This document shows positions 50,278-61,566 of a DNA stretch of 64,000 nucleotides, in pieces. The DNA lies in assembly GCA_943787365.1 (NCBI GenBank), contig CALSMD010000001.1, positions 248,001 through 312,000 of the forward strand, read 5' to 3'. Both the position numbers and the translations under genes were made by a program. The notes below the pieces were generated by a model. It saw only the letters and a list, made by a program, of their open reading frames with translations. It did not search any database and was not told the origin of the DNA. Position 1 is the first letter of the stretch. The number at the start of each line of letters is the position of its first letter. Source of the stretch: an uncultured Flavobacteriaceae bacterium (GTDB lineage: Bacteria > Bacteroidota > Bacteroidia > Flavobacteriales > Flavobacteriaceae).

Positions 50278-50457
50278 TAATTTTTAATGCCTCAATTATA
50301 TGACACATATATCTTAAAATAGTCACTGAATTAATTAATAAATTTTAAAATATAGATATGTAAATATGAAATAATTCATCAAAGTGCTGACTATTAGTTA
50401 ATTATTTATTTTAAATGGGATTGGATAATTAAATTAATTCTTATTTTAAATCAAAGC

Positions 50458-50550
50458 CCTCCTTTGATGAATCATGGAAAGTGGGCACCGAAGGCGATGT
50501 TGGCGCCTATTGGGGTCTGTGGGATAAAAATGAGAAGTTGAAGTTTTAGG
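50458..50550. repeat. Right copy of 93-bp direct repeat flanking the RiPP island (orphan GH17 3' end)
   Basis: 91/93 identical to 40002-40094, no gene body upstream. Confidence 0.95.
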
Positions 50551-50712
50551 GATCGAATCGTTTAAAAAGAAAGGTTTTCTTGTCTTGTAAATCGACTGAT
50601 TATTCTAGCACAACTCAATTCCTTTTTCTGAGCTTGACGTTATAACAAACCCCTCCTATAAGTTTTATTATTCCGTAATATTCAGTAGTTTTAAATTCTC
50701 AAATTTACTGAA

Positions 50713-52249
50713 ATGCTTAAAAAAGTCTATGGAAGCGCTGTCTTTGGCGTGGAAGCACATACCATCACAATCGAAGTCAATGTCGATAAAGGCATTGGTT
50801 ACCATCTGGTAGGATTGCCCGATAATGCCATTAAAGAAAGTAATTTCCGTATTGCGGCCGCCCTTCAAAACAATGGCTATAAAATTCCCGGTAAAAAACT
50901 CATCATCAATATGTCGCCAGCCGATATGCGCAAAGAAGGCTCTGCCTATGACTTGCCCCTAGCGATGGGCATTTTAACGGCCTCCAATCAAATTAAAGAG
51001 GATCAACATTGAGCGCTATATCATTATGGGAGAGCTCCTTAGACGGAACGGTGCAATCCATAAAAGGAGCACTGCCCATTGCCATTAAGGCCTTAGAAGA
51101 AGGATTTGAGGGATTTATCTTACCCAAAGAAAACGCGAAAGAAGCTGCCATCGTGAGTGGTCTGAAAGTATATGGCGTTGAACACATTTCTGAAGTAATC
51201 GACTATTTTGATAACAACAAAAAACTAGAACAAACCATTGTGGATACCCGTGCCGAGTTTCAAAAAAATCTTGAGCATCCCGAATTTGATTTTTCAGATG
51301 TGAAAGGGCAAGAGAGTATCAAACGCTGTATGGAAATTGCGGCTTCGGGCGGACATAACATTATATTAATTGGTCCTCCGGGGGCGGGAAAAACCATGTT
51401 GGCAAAACGCTTGCCTTCTATCTTACCTCCGATGACCTTGCATGAAGCGTTGGAAACCACCAAAATACATTCGGTTGTGGGGCGTATTGGGCTCAAAAAG
51501 GATTGATTGCACAACGCCCGTTTCGATCGCCCCATCATACAATTTCAAATGTCGCCCTCGTTGGCGGTGGGAGTTATCCGCAACCTGGGGAGATTTCACT
51601 ATCTCATAACGGCGTGTTGTTTTTAGACGAGCTGCCCGAGTTTAAGCGTGAAGTTCTCGAAGTCATGCGACAACCGTTGGAAGATCGAGAGGTGACGATT
51701 TCACGTGCCAAATTTACAGTGACCTACCCAAGTAGTTTTATGTTGGTCGCCAGTATGAACCCAAGTCCAAGCGGGTATTTCAACGATCCAAATTCGCCAA
51801 TGATGTCATCAGCCACCGAGATGCAGCGTTATTTGGGTAAAATATCGGGGCCTTTATTGGACCGTATTGACATCCATATAGAGGTGACGCCCGTGCCTTT
51901 TGAAAAGCTGTCAGACGAGCGGAAAGGGGAGTCCTCCGTGGATATTAGAAAACGGGTGACCAAAGCCCGTGAGCTGCAAACCAAACGCTTTGAGGATTCT
52001 GAGGTTGTCCATTACAACGCACAAATGAATACCAAACAAATTCGGAAACACTGCAAGCTAGACGATACGTCCATGCAGCTCTTAAAAACCGCTATGGAGC
52101 GTTTAAACTTATCTGCTCGTGCCTACGATCGCATCTTAAAAGTTTCCAGAACCATTGCCGATTTAGAAGGAGCTTCGTCTATTGAAAGCACTCATATTAG
52201 CGAAGCTATTCAGTATAGAAGTTTGGATCGAGAGGGATGGTTGGGGTAA
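50713..52249 (+). pseudogene. comM: ComM/YifB Mg-chelatase-like AAA ATPase, split over three frames
   Basis: ORFs 50713-51012, 51009-51506 and 51503-52249 together form one ComM-like protein (MLKKVYGSAVFGVEAHTITIEVNVDKGIGYHLVGLPD...ILIGPPGAGKTMLAKRLPSILP...[16 protein letters not shown]). Confidence 0.9.
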
Positions 52250-52314
52250 TTGTTTTGATCATTAGATTATTACTAAAAAATATGTAATTTCACTGTTGAG
52301 ATAAATACAAACTT

Positions 52315-53415
52315 ATGATACTCCAAAAGAGCTTTATAGTAATGATAATCACCTGTCTAATGGGGTGTAATCAAGGAAATAAGAGTCCGCTTGCTGTTGA
52401 TTCAACTTTAAATAAACCCGTCTTAAATTTGACAGAAGCCAACCGCTTAGCCCAATTGCCATTGCATTGTATGGATACAGAATATCCCTACAGGCTAGGA
52501 CAGACCTTGGGCAGTGAAGCCGATTTGTTGTCTCCCAAAACATTGCATCCTACTTTTTATGGCTGTTTTGATTGGCACTCAGCAGTTCATGGACACTGGA
52601 GTTTGGTGAGTCTATTGAAGCAATTTCCAGAACTACAATCTTATGAAGCAATCAAACTGCAGTTATTACAGAGTATATCAAAAGAAAACATCTTAAAAGA
52701 AGTGTCTTACTTTGAGGGGCCTCACAACACCTCTTTTGAGCGTACCTACGGATGGGCTTGGTTGTTGAAATTAGCAGAAGAGCTTCATACGTGGAACGAT
52801 CCAACAGCAAGGGAAATTGAACAGAATTTACAGCCGTTAACAGATTTGATCGTATCTAAATACATTGAGTTTCTGCCCAAATTAAACTATCCTATTAGAG
52901 TAGGAGAGCACCCTAATACCGCTTTTGGGCTGAGTTTTGCTTGGGATTATGCACTTTCCGTCAACCATGCTGAATTACAAGCCATGATTCGGAACCGCGC
53001 AAAAGACTTTTATTCGGCCGACAAAGGGTGTCCGATCGTATGGGAACCTGGAGGCTATGATTTTCTATCTCCTTGTTTGGAAGAGGCGGCTTTGATGAAA
53101 CGTGTCTTAACGGCACCAGAGTTTATAATTTGGATTGATGGATTTTTACCACAATTAAAAGACCCTAATTTTTATATCGAACCAGGCATTGTATCCGACC
53201 GAACTGACGGGAAATTAGTACACCTAGATGGAGTTAATTTTTCACGGGCATGGAGTCTCAATGCCATCGCTAAAAACAGCAAGGAATTCAAGCACTTAAA
53301 TACGCTTGCAAACACACATATTGAGTTTTCATTACCAAGCGTTGTAGGGGATAGTTATGAGGGTGGACATTGGTTGGCGAGCTTCGCGATTTACGCATTG
53401 AACTCAATTCAGTAG
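52315..53415 (+). CDS. DUF2891 family lipoprotein
   Basis: CLMGCNQG lipobox; LHPTFYGCFDWHSAVHGHWSLVSLLKQFP; FLSPCLEEAALM. Confidence 0.88.
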   Translation: MILQKSFIVMIITCLMGCNQGNKSPLAVDSTLNKPVLNLTEANRLAQLPLHCMDTEYPYRLGQTLGSEADLLSPKTLHPTFYGCFDWHSAVHGHWSLVSLLKQFPELQSYEAIKLQLLQSISKENILKEVSYFEGPHNTSFERTYGWAWLLKLAEELHTWNDPTAREIEQNLQPLTDLIVSKYIEFLPKLNYPIRVGEHPNTAFGLSFAWDYALSVNHAELQAMIRNRAKDFYSADKGCPIVWEPGGYDFLSPCLEEAALMKRVLTAPEFIIWIDGFLPQLKDPNFYIEPGIVSDRTDGKLVHLDGVNFSRAWSLNAIAKNSKEFKHLNTLANTHIEFSLPSVVGDSYEGGHWLASFAIYALNSIQ

Positions 53416-53536
53416 AAATTTCTGTTAAATCATAAAGTTTTTGTTTATATAGCGACTGTAAGTAAATGAAAAACAAGATATTAAATACTCACTATAAGAA
53501 AAAACTATGGCGATAAATAAGCTGTTTTTAAGACCT

Positions 53537-54913
53537 TTATCCCAGAAATTTAAACAGTCGTTTTAGCTTATTGAGCTTGTTGGTGTAGGGCGCATAACGT
53601 AGAGGAATGTCCAACCAATTCCCTTTAATTACGATGCCTTTTTTGTGTGAAAATGTATCAAATCCAAGACGCCCATGATAGGCTCCAATACCACTTTCTC
53701 CAACCCCTCCAAAGGGTAGTTTAGAGTTCCCAAAATGAATCATCGTATCGTTGATGGTACCCCCTCCAAAACTATAAGTTTCAATCATTTTTTTGTAAAA
53801 ATATTTATTATTTGAAAAGACATAAAATCCAAGAGGTTTGTCATACTGACTCAAAACAGACTGGATGTCAGCTTCGGTTTCATAGCTCAAGATTGGCAAG
53901 ATAGGGCCGAAAATTTCATCTTTCATAACTTCTGAATCCATAGAAGGTTCGTCAATTAGCGTAGGAGCAAGGTAGCAATCAGTAGTGTCGAAAGCACCTC
54001 CAAATACGACTTCAGAATCGGTAAGCATTTTTGTGAGTCTTGACAAGTTGGCGGTATTGACAATCCGTGGATAATCTGCAGATTCTTGTGGGTTTACGCC
54101 GTAAGCTTTCGTGATTTCGGTTTTTAAATCAGAAATTAACTGAGTCTTTACAGAAGTATGCACTAATAGATAGTCAGGTGCTATACAAGTTTGCCCTGCA
54201 TTGACAAACTTCCCCCATACCAATCGTTTTGCAGTCAATTGTGTTGACATGCTGCCATCTATGATACATGGGTTTTTACCGCCTAATTCGAGCGTTAAAG
54301 GGGTTAAAAACGGAGCTGCAGCTTTGGCTACAATTTTCCCAACAGGAACACTTCCTGTAAAGAAGATGTAATCCCATCGCTCTTTTAAAAGTAAGGTGGT
54401 TTCTGGAATGCCCCCTTGAACGACTTTGAGGTGTTCAGGTATAAACACAGCACTTAGGATATCTTCCAGTAACTGCGATGTGTGTGTCGTATGCTCGCTA
54501 GGTTTTAAAACAACCGTATTTCCTGCTGCGATGGCTGCAATGACAGGGGCAACTGCCAGCTGAAATGGGTAGTTCCAAGGAGCAATCACCAATACTGTTC
54601 CGTAAGGCTCGCTGTAGATGTAATCTCTCGATGGAAAATTAAGTCCCGCAGCTCTTATTCTTTTGGGCTTCGACCAAGAATCAATATGTTTTAATGTGGC
54701 ATCAATTTCAGAGATGATGATGCCAACTTCACTAAAATAAGCTTCAAACTTCGATTTCTTAAAATCTTTATAAAGTGCTTCGTAAATAGCGTCTTCTTTT
54801 TTAAGAATCTCTGAACGAAGGTTGCCAAGTAATTTTTTAAGCATCCCTACATCACGCGTGGCACGTGTTTGAAAATACTGTTTTTGACTCTCTATAATTA
54901 ATTTCGCTTCCAT
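53537..54913 (-). CDS. Aldehyde dehydrogenase
   Basis: VLVIAPWNYPFQLAVAPVIAAIAAGNTVVLKPSE; LELGGKNPCII; NAGQTCIAPDYLLV. Confidence 0.95.
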   Translation of the reverse strand: MEAKLIIESQKQYFQTRATRDVGMLKKLLGNLRSEILKKEDAIYEALYKDFKKSKFEAYFSEVGIIISEIDATLKHIDSWSKPKRIRAAGLNFPSRDYIYSEPYGTVLVIAPWNYPFQLAVAPVIAAIAAGNTVVLKPSEHTTHTSQLLEDILSAVFIPEHLKVVQGGIPETTLLLKERWDYIFFTGSVPVGKIVAKAAAPFLTPLTLELGGKNPCIIDGSMSTQLTAKRLVWGKFVNAGQTCIAPDYLLVHTSVKTQLISDLKTEITKAYGVNPQESADYPRIVNTANLSRLTKMLTDSEVVFGGAFDTTDCYLAPTLIDEPSMDSEVMKDEIFGPILPILSYETEADIQSVLSQYDKPLGFYVFSNNKYFYKKMIETYSFGGGTINDTMIHFGNSKLPFGGVGESGIGAYHGRLGFDTFSHKKGIVIKGNWLDIPLRYAPYTNKLNKLKRLFKFLG

Positions 54914-54916
54914 AGT

Positions 54917-55627
54917 CTATACGTCGATGTGATTGATACATTCCTTCCATAACACCTCGTTAGGAGGGGGCGCAGTAACGGATATTAACTGCTCATTTAC
55001 GGGATGTGTAAATGAAATATTTCGTGCGTGTAAGTGGATGCTTCCATCGGGGTTGCTGCGGTCAAATCCATATTTCAAATCCCCTTTGATAGGACTTCCT
55101 ATGGTAGAGAGTTGACTTCTAATTTGGTGGTGTCTTCCCGTTTCAAGGTTGACTTCTAAAAGATGGTAGCGATCCAAACTATAGATTAATTCATAATGCA
55201 GTATCGCCTTTTTACTTTGATCAACTTCTTTAATATATGCTTTTGACTTGTTGTTTTTAGGGTTTTTCTTAAGCCAGTGAATGAGCGTATCTTTTGATTT
55301 TGAGGGTTTATTCTTTACAACGACCCAATATGTTTTAGCAATTTTTTTGTTTAAAAATAATGCGTTCATCCTCGTAAGTGCTTTTGAGGTTTTAGCAAAC
55401 ACAACAATTCCTGTAGTAGGGCGGTCAAGCCGATGCGTGACTCCCAGATAAACAGCGCCTGGTTTGTCGTACTTCTTTTTTATATAGTCCTTTACAATAT
55501 CACTTAGAGGAGCGTCTCCAGTTTTGTCACCTTGAACAAGATCTCCCGAGCGTTTATTGATAACAATTAAATGATTGTCTTCGTGAAGAATTTGAAGGTT
55601 GTCAATATTTGAAACAATCTTACCCAT
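54917..55627 (-). CDS. RluA-family pseudouridine synthase
   Basis: GVTHRLDRPTTGIVVFAKTSKAL; LETGRHHQIRSQLS. Confidence 0.94.
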   Translation of the reverse strand: MGKIVSNIDNLQILHEDNHLIVINKRSGDLVQGDKTGDAPLSDIVKDYIKKKYDKPGAVYLGVTHRLDRPTTGIVVFAKTSKALTRMNALFLNKKIAKTYWVVVKNKPSKSKDTLIHWLKKNPKNNKSKAYIKEVDQSKKAILHYELIYSLDRYHLLEVNLETGRHHQIRSQLSTIGSPIKGDLKYGFDRSNPDGSIHLHARNISFTHPVNEQLISVTAPPPNEVLWKECINHIDV

Positions 55628-55630
55628 TAA

Positions 55631-56449
55631 TTAATACTGTTCGTTTTCATTAGGAAAGTCAGAAGATTTTACATCGTCAATGTATTGATTGATTGCTGTG
55701 GTCATTTCTTCGTGTAGGCTCAAATAGCGACGTAAAAAACGCGGGTGAAATTCTTGTGTCATTCCAAGCATGTCATGCAATACGAGTACCTGTCCATCAA
55801 CGCCACCACCAGCTCCAATTCCAATAACAGGGATGCTAATACTCTCGGCAACTTGTTGCGCTAAGGCTGCGGGAATTTTTTCAAGGACCAGAGCGAAGCA
55901 GCCTAGGCGCTCTAGAAGTTTTGCGTCTTCAATTAACCGTAAAGCCTCCTCTTCCTCTTTGGCTCTTACGGTATAAGTTCCAAATTTATAGATCGATTGG
56001 GGTGTAAGCCCTAAATGACCCATGACAGGAATTCCGGCATTTAATATTTTTTTAATAGAATCTTTAATTTCTTTACCGCCTTCGAGTTTTACAGCATGCC
56101 CGCCACTTTCTTTCATGATGCGAATTGCAGAGCGCAAAGCTTCTTTAGGGTCACTTTGATAGGTTCCAAAAGGCAAGTCAACCACAACCAACGCACGATC
56201 GATGGCACGCACCACAGAAGACGCGTGGTAAATCATTTGATCCAAGGTAATAGGAAGTGTAGTTTCATGGCCTGCCATTACATTACTGGCAGAATCTCCT
56301 ACCAAAATCACATCAACTCCTGCGCCATCTACAATTTTGGCCATGGTGTAGTCATACGCCGTAAGCATGGATATTTTTTCACCCAAGGACTTCATTTCAA
56401 TGAGCGATTTTACTGTCACTCTTTTGTATTCTTTTTTTGATGCTGACAT
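55631..56449 (-). CDS. panB: 3-methyl-2-oxobutanoate hydroxymethyltransferase
   Basis: [57 protein letters not shown]. Confidence 0.96.
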   Translation of the reverse strand: MSASKKEYKRVTVKSLIEMKSLGEKISMLTAYDYTMAKIVDGAGVDVILVGDSASNVMAGHETTLPITLDQMIYHASSVVRAIDRALVVVDLPFGTYQSDPKEALRSAIRIMKESGGHAVKLEGGKEIKDSIKKILNAGIPVMGHLGLTPQSIYKFGTYTVRAKEEEEALRLIEDAKLLERLGCFALVLEKIPAALAQQVAESISIPVIGIGAGGGVDGQVLVLHDMLGMTQEFHPRFLRRYLSLHEEMTTAINQYIDDVKSSDFPNENEQY

Positions 56450-56640
56450 TTTGGTATATAATTTTGATAGATTGTAAATGTACTAAATTAGTATATAAAT
56501 TTCGCTTTTTGTGTAAGAACTAAATAACGAGGCTTCATTAGATGTGAATGTTGTTAGGCCGTACAACCTTTAGAGGTAAGCTGTAGCTAATTTGAATAAT
56601 GACTTTTATATTGGGAGTCAACATATAGCTCAAAAATAAA

Positions 56641-56668
56641 AAACGAATCGTTTGATGCGATTCGTTCG
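56641..56668 (-). terminator. Terminator hairpin downstream of hypothetical lipoprotein
   Basis: AACGAATCG-TTTGATG-CGATTCGTT; T-rich on minus strand downstream. Confidence 0.55.
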
Positions 56669-56690
56669 TGTTTATTAAAATTAAAAAAAA

Positions 56691-57164
56691 TTAATAGCGC
56701 TTTTGAAACAAAGAACTATCGAAATTAGTCATTTCTGGATTGCTAAGACTGCTTACATTATCTGCAGGAACCACAACAATTCTAAAAACTGCATCTTGAG
56801 TCCAAACAGCATCCAAATTATCAAAGTTTGCAGTGCCCTCTAAAAATAGTTTAACATCAGTCTGTGTAAAATCAAAATTATAGGTGAGCGTCGCGCCACC
56901 AACAAAAATAGTGCTTTGTGGTAATAATCTCCAGACATCTTGACCATTATCAGTTTTCCATCGGATATAAACCAAGGTAACATCATATTCAAAAACATCA
57001 AATCCGTAAGGCTCAACAATTTCGTAATTGTTATTTGCATTAAAATCGACTACAATTTCAAATGCACTAGACACAATTAAACCTCCATCTCGTCCGTCAA
57101 TTCCTTCTTCAACAACACAAGACATAAATAATACAACGGATAACAATGACACTAATTTTTTCAT
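56691..57164 (-). CDS. Hypothetical secreted lipoprotein with short collagen-like start (GIDGRDGG)
   Basis: LFMSCVVEEGIDGRDGG lipobox. Confidence 0.65.
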   Translation of the reverse strand: MKKLVSLLSVVLFMSCVVEEGIDGRDGGLIVSSAFEIVVDFNANNNYEIVEPYGFDVFEYDVTLVYIRWKTDNGQDVWRLLPQSTIFVGGATLTYNFDFTQTDVKLFLEGTANFDNLDAVWTQDAVFRIVVVPADNVSSLSNPEMTNFDSSLFQKRY

Positions 57165-57328
57165 AATGGTTAATTATTTAAGATGATAAAGATACTAATC
57201 TGTTGTTTGTTTTTTAATAAAAGCGCATTTTATTTTTTTTCTGACATCGTGTCAGTCCTATTGTATTGGCACAATGATTGACTTATGGTTTGCGTAATAT
57301 TTAAATATAAAATTAAATTATATAAATT

Positions 57329-59224
57329 ATGAGTAAGATTATTGGAATCGATTTGGGAACTACAAACTCTTGTGTTTCCGTTATGGAAGGAAATGAGCCC
57401 GTTGTCATCACAAATGCTGAAGGACAACGTACAACCCCATCTGTCATCGCTTTTGTGGATGGTGGTGAAATCAAAGTAGGAGACCCTGCAAAACGTCAAG
57501 CGGTCACCAATCCTACAAAAACCGTTTATTCAATTAAACGTTTTATGGGAAACAAATTCTCAGAATCTAAACAAGAAGTAGGTCGTGTTCCTTACAAAGT
57601 AGTTAAAGGAGACAATGACACACCACGTGTAGATATTGATGGTCGTTTATATACGCCACAAGAATTATCGGCAATGGTACTTCAAAAAATGAAGAAAACG
57701 GCTGAAGAGTTTTTGGATCAAGAAGTTACAGAAGCGGTGATTACAGTTCCTGCTTATTTTAACGATGCACAGCGTCAAGCAACCAAAGAAGCTGGTGAGA
57801 TTGCAGGTTTAAAAGTAAGACGTATTATCAATGAGCCTACAGCGGCAGCATTGGCATACGGAATGGACAAAAAAGGAAAAGATCAAACAATAGTTGTTTT
57901 TGATTTTGGTGGAGGAACACATGATGTTTCTGTATTAGAATTAGGGGACGGCGTGTTTGAAGTATTGGCTACGGATGGTGATACTCACTTAGGTGGAGAT
58001 GATGTTGATGAAAAAATCATCAACTGGTTAGCAGAAGAATTTATTGCGGATGAAAACTTAGACTTACGTAAAGATCCTATGGCGCTTCAACGTTTAAAAG
58101 AAGCAGCTGAAAAAGCGAAGATTGAATTGTCATCTTCTGCACAAACAGAAATCAACTTGCCTTATGTAACAGCCACTGCAAGCGGCCCAAAACACTTGGT
58201 ACGTTCACTGTCAAAAGCAAAGTTTGAGCAATTAATTGACGACTTAGTAAAAAGAACAATTGAGCCATGTCAAACTGCTTTAAAAGCAGCCGGTTTATCT
58301 ACAAGTGATATTGATGAAATTATTTTAGTAGGAGGTTCTACTCGAATTCCTGCGGTTCAAGAAGCGGTAGAGAAATTCTTTGGTAAGAAACCTAATAAAG
58401 GAGTAAATCCTGATGAGGTTGTAGCTGTAGGTGCTGCCATCCAAGGGGGTGTATTAACAGGAGATGTGAAGGACGTGTTATTATTAGACGTTACACCATT
58501 GTCTTTAGGAATTGAAACTATGGGGAATGTATTGACTAAATTAATTGAGTCTAACACAACCATCCCAACTAAAAAATCTCAAGTATTCTCAACAGCAGCG
58601 GACAATCAGCCTTCAGTTGAAATTCATGTCCTTCAAGGAGAGCGTGCTATGGCAGCAGATAACAAAACGATTGGACGTTTTCATTTAGATGGACTTCCAC
58701 CAGCACAACGAGGAACGCCACAAATTGAAGTAACATTTGATATTGATGCCAACGGAATCATCAAAGTTTCTGCAACGGACAAAGCGACCAATAAAACACA
58801 AGACATTCGTATTGAAGCGTCTTCTGGGTTAACGGAAGAAGAAATCCAAAAAATGAAACAAGATGCAGAAGCGAATGCGGAATCTGATGCGAAAGCTAAA
58901 GAAACAGCAGACAAGTTGAATGCTGCAGATGGTATGATTTTTCAAACAGAAAATCAGCTGAAAGAATTTGGTGATAAATTATCGGATGATAAAAAACAAC
59001 CAATTGAAGCTGCATTGGAAGAATTGAAAGCGGCCTACGAGTCTAAAGACATAGCGGTTATTGACCCTGCTTTAGAGAAAATCAACGAAGCATGGAAAGT
59101 TGCTAGCGAAGAGATGTACAAAGCACAAGAAGGTGCTCAAGGTGCTCCTTCTGATGCTGCTCCAGAAGCTGAAGCGTCTCAAGAAGAGAATGTTGAAGAT
59201 GTAGATTTCGAAGAAGTGAAATAA
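57329..59224 (+). CDS. dnaK: Molecular chaperone DnaK (Hsp70)
   Basis: [24 protein letters not shown]...[10 protein letters not shown]. Confidence 0.98.
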   Translation: MSKIIGIDLGTTNSCVSVMEGNEPVVITNAEGQRTTPSVIAFVDGGEIKVGDPAKRQAVTNPTKTVYSIKRFMGNKFSESKQEVGRVPYKVVKGDNDTPRVDIDGRLYTPQELSAMVLQKMKKTAEEFLDQEVTEAVITVPAYFNDAQRQATKEAGEIAGLKVRRIINEPTAAALAYGMDKKGKDQTIVVFDFGGGTHDVSVLELGDGVFEVLATDGDTHLGGDDVDEKIINWLAEEFIADENLDLRKDPMALQRLKEAAEKAKIELSSSAQTEINLPYVTATASGPKHLVRSLSKAKFEQLIDDLVKRTIEPCQTALKAAGLSTSDIDEIILVGGSTRIPAVQEAVEKFFGKKPNKGVNPDEVVAVGAAIQGGVLTGDVKDVLLLDVTPLSLGIETMGNVLTKLIESNTTIPTKKSQVFSTAADNQPSVEIHVLQGERAMAADNKTIGRFHLDGLPPAQRGTPQIEVTFDIDANGIIKVSATDKATNKTQDIRIEASSGLTEEEIQKMKQDAEANAESDAKAKETADKLNAADGMIFQTENQLKEFGDKLSDDKKQPIEAALEELKAAYESKDIAVIDPALEKINEAWKVASEEMYKAQEGAQGAPSDAAPEAEASQEENVEDVDFEEVK

Positions 59225-59246
59225 CAGTTAGTTTTGTTTAGTACAG

Positions 59247-59283
59247 AAAAGCACAATCAGTTTATGGTTGTGCTTTTTTTTTG
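59247..59283. terminator. Bidirectional-looking terminator between dnaK and blh
   Basis: AAAAGCACAA...TTGTGCTTTTTTTTTT. Confidence 0.75.
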
Positions 59284-60158
59284 GAAAACATTCTCAGCAT
59301 TACAACAGCGTGTGGAAATGTAACTGCTGCTATAAATGAAAAGAACAATGGGTAAAACTGTTTTTCACTACTAAAAATCGCATATAAGATAACCATTCCG
59401 ACCAATGAGATAACCCAATAAGGCAAGGCTGCTTTGCAGTACTTTAAAGCTGAGGTTGTTTTGGTGTCCCCATATATAAATGTAATTTGTTCTATTAAGG
59501 AAGGTATGCTATGCCAAAGAATAAAATAAATAGCAAACCCCCATATTAAAGTTGAAGAACTAAAAACCATAGCCAGAACAGTTAAAGTGAACAGTTCTTT
59601 TAAAATCAGTTCAATAGCGAGGCGTTTTTTAAGAAACTCAACACTTAAAACAAAACCTACAACGATTCCTAACACGATGAGTATATAAGGACTGTATAAA
59701 TGAGCGATCTGGTAACCGGTGATTTCAAATACAATAGACTTCACTGCCGCATCATTAAAAGCAAACAATAGATATAGGATTAGCATTCCATAAGAAAAGT
59801 AGAAAATAGATTTAATTAGGGTGTTTGACTTGGAAAAACGATGGTCCCAATGCTGTTCTCCAAAATGATAGGCGCTAAATAGCATAAACAGAATCATAGC
59901 GAGGGCGGGTGTCCAATAAAAAACCAAAATCGCAACGGACACTATTAATAAGTAGGCGGCAAGGAGTGTGAATTTGGAATAGTGTTTTATGTTTTTTAAA
60001 ATTTTATTAACAATAAGTAAATCGTTTGATCCATGGATCATGCCGAATGTAAAAATTAAAATAAATCCCAATATGAGTTCAAAACTCTCTGGTACATGGG
60101 TAGTTATCCATAACCCTAAGAAGCTTGAGACGATTGAGAAATTGAAAATATTTTTCAT
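59262..60158 (-). CDS. blh: Brp/Blh-family beta-carotene 15,15'-dioxygenase
   Basis: FTFGMIHGSNDLLIVNKIL; FSAYHFGEQHWDHRF; WHSIPSLIEQ; divergent neighbour of rhodopsin. Confidence 0.9.
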   Translation of the reverse strand: MKNIFNFSIVSSFLGLWITTHVPESFELILGFILIFTFGMIHGSNDLLIVNKILKNIKHYSKFTLLAAYLLIVSVAILVFYWTPALAMILFMLFSAYHFGEQHWDHRFSKSNTLIKSIFYFSYGMLILYLLFAFNDAAVKSIVFEITGYQIAHLYSPYILIVLGIVVGFVLSVEFLKKRLAIELILKELFTLTVLAMVFSSSTLIWGFAIYFILWHSIPSLIEQITFIYGDTKTTSALKYCKAALPYWVISLVGMVILYAIFSSEKQFYPLFFSFIAAVTFPHAVVMLRMFSKKKAQP

Positions 60159-60269
60159 AAAATAGTGTTAAATACGTGGTCTGAGACTACAAATTTACGA
60201 AATACTCAACAATTAGTTTAATTTTTTATATATTTGTTTAAATAAAAAAACTAACTAAACTTTTAAAAA

Positions 60270-61004
60270 ATGACAAACTTAATTTTACCTTTTGCGAACA
60301 AGGTGGCCTTAATGGCTGACACGGATTACGTAGGCTTTACATTCTTTATTGGATGCATGGCAATGATGGCAGCTTCTGCCTTTTTCTTTTTATCATTAAA
60401 TCAATTTGACAAAAAATGGAGAACTTCTGTTTTAGTTTCTGGTTTAATTACATTTATTGCAGCAGTACACTATATGTACATGAGAGATTATTGGGGAGAA
60501 CATCAAGTATCACCAACGTTCTTTCGTTATGTAGATTGGATTCTTACGGTGCCATTAATGTGTGTTGAGTTTTACTTAATTCTTAAATTAGCAGGGGCTA
60601 AAAAATCATTGCTTACAAAAATGATCGGACTTTCAGTGATCATGTTAGTAACAGGATATTTAGGAGAAACGGTTTATTCTGAGCAAGCATCTATGTGGGG
60701 CTTTTTCTCTGCTGTAGCATACTTTGCTATCGTTTACGAAATATGGCTTGGTGGAGCAGCAAAATTAGCTAAAGAAGCTGGTGGAGATGTATTAGCAGCT
60801 CACAAAATTCTTTGCTGGTTTGTACTTGTTGGATGGATCATCTATCCATTAGGTTACTTAGTAGGTACAGCTGACGGACAGTGGTATTCTTCTTTTGCAA
60901 ATCTTGGATTAGACATGGATGTTTTATATAACATTGCAGATGCAATCAACAAAATCGGTTTCGGTTTAGTGATTTATAGCTTAGCAGTTAAGAAAACAGC
61001 TTAA
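60270..61004 (+). CDS. Proteorhodopsin (DTE-motif proton pump type)
   Basis: RYVDWILTVPLMCVEFYLI (D-T-E carboxylates; Met at spectral-tuning site); retinal Lys in DAINKIGFG. Confidence 0.96.
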   Translation: MTNLILPFANKVALMADTDYVGFTFFIGCMAMMAASAFFFLSLNQFDKKWRTSVLVSGLITFIAAVHYMYMRDYWGEHQVSPTFFRYVDWILTVPLMCVEFYLILKLAGAKKSLLTKMIGLSVIMLVTGYLGETVYSEQASMWGFFSAVAYFAIVYEIWLGGAAKLAKEAGGDVLAAHKILCWFVLVGWIIYPLGYLVGTADGQWYSSFANLGLDMDVLYNIADAINKIGFGLVIYSLAVKKTA

Positions 61005-61033
61005 GAATATAGAATACAAGTAGATGTTAAATT

Positions 61034-61064
61034 AAGGCTGTCTGAAAAGGCAGTCTTTTTTTTT
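61034..61064 (+). terminator. Rho-independent terminator after rhodopsin
   Basis: AAGGCTGTCT-GAAA-AGGCAGTCTT then T tract. Confidence 0.8.
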
Positions 61065-61140
61065 GCCTTTTTTTAACGCTGTAGCATTGGTGTCTTCATG
61101 CTTGATTTTTGTAACTTTACACTCAAATCATATTAGAATG

Positions 61141-61563
61141 AGTCCAACAAAAGATCAGATTATAAAGGCTGCAACCGCAGCTTGCAAAGATACCTTAATG
61201 GAAACCCTAAACATCGAATTTGTGGATGCAGGGGAAGACTTTGTAATTGCTAAAATGCCCGTCAACAAACGCGTCTATCAACCGGATGGTGTATTGCACG
61301 GAGGTGCTACCGCAGCACTCGCTGAAACCGTTGGAAGTTTTGCCGCACATATTTTTTTAGATACCAAAAATTATTTTGTACGAGGCATTGATATTTCTGC
61401 CAACCACATCAAAAGTGTAAAAGAAGGCTTCGTCTATGCCAAAGCAACCTTTATTCACAGAGGAAGAACCATGCAAATTTTTAACATCGAAGTCACTGAC
61501 GATCAAAATCAATTGGTCTCTTCTTGTAAACTCACCACCGTTTCACTTCCTAAAGAACGCTAA
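61141..61563 (+). CDS. PaaI/hotdog-fold thioesterase (internal start at 61141 likely)
   Basis: YQPDGVLHGGATAALAETVGSFAAHI; MSPTKDQIIKAAT start. Confidence 0.88.
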   Translation, partial: SPTKDQIIKAATAACKDTLMETLNIEFVDAGEDFVIAKMPVNKRVYQPDGVLHGGATAALAETVGSFAAHIFLDTKNYFVRGIDISANHIKSVKEGFVYAKATFIHRGRTMQIFNIEVTDDQNQLVSSCKLTTVSLPKER

Positions 61564-61566
61564 ACG

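Noticed and set aside
40095-50457. Island as a classical integrative element or transposon
   Set aside because: No integrase, recombinase, transposase or terminal inverted repeats were seen; only the 93-bp direct repeat supports mobility.
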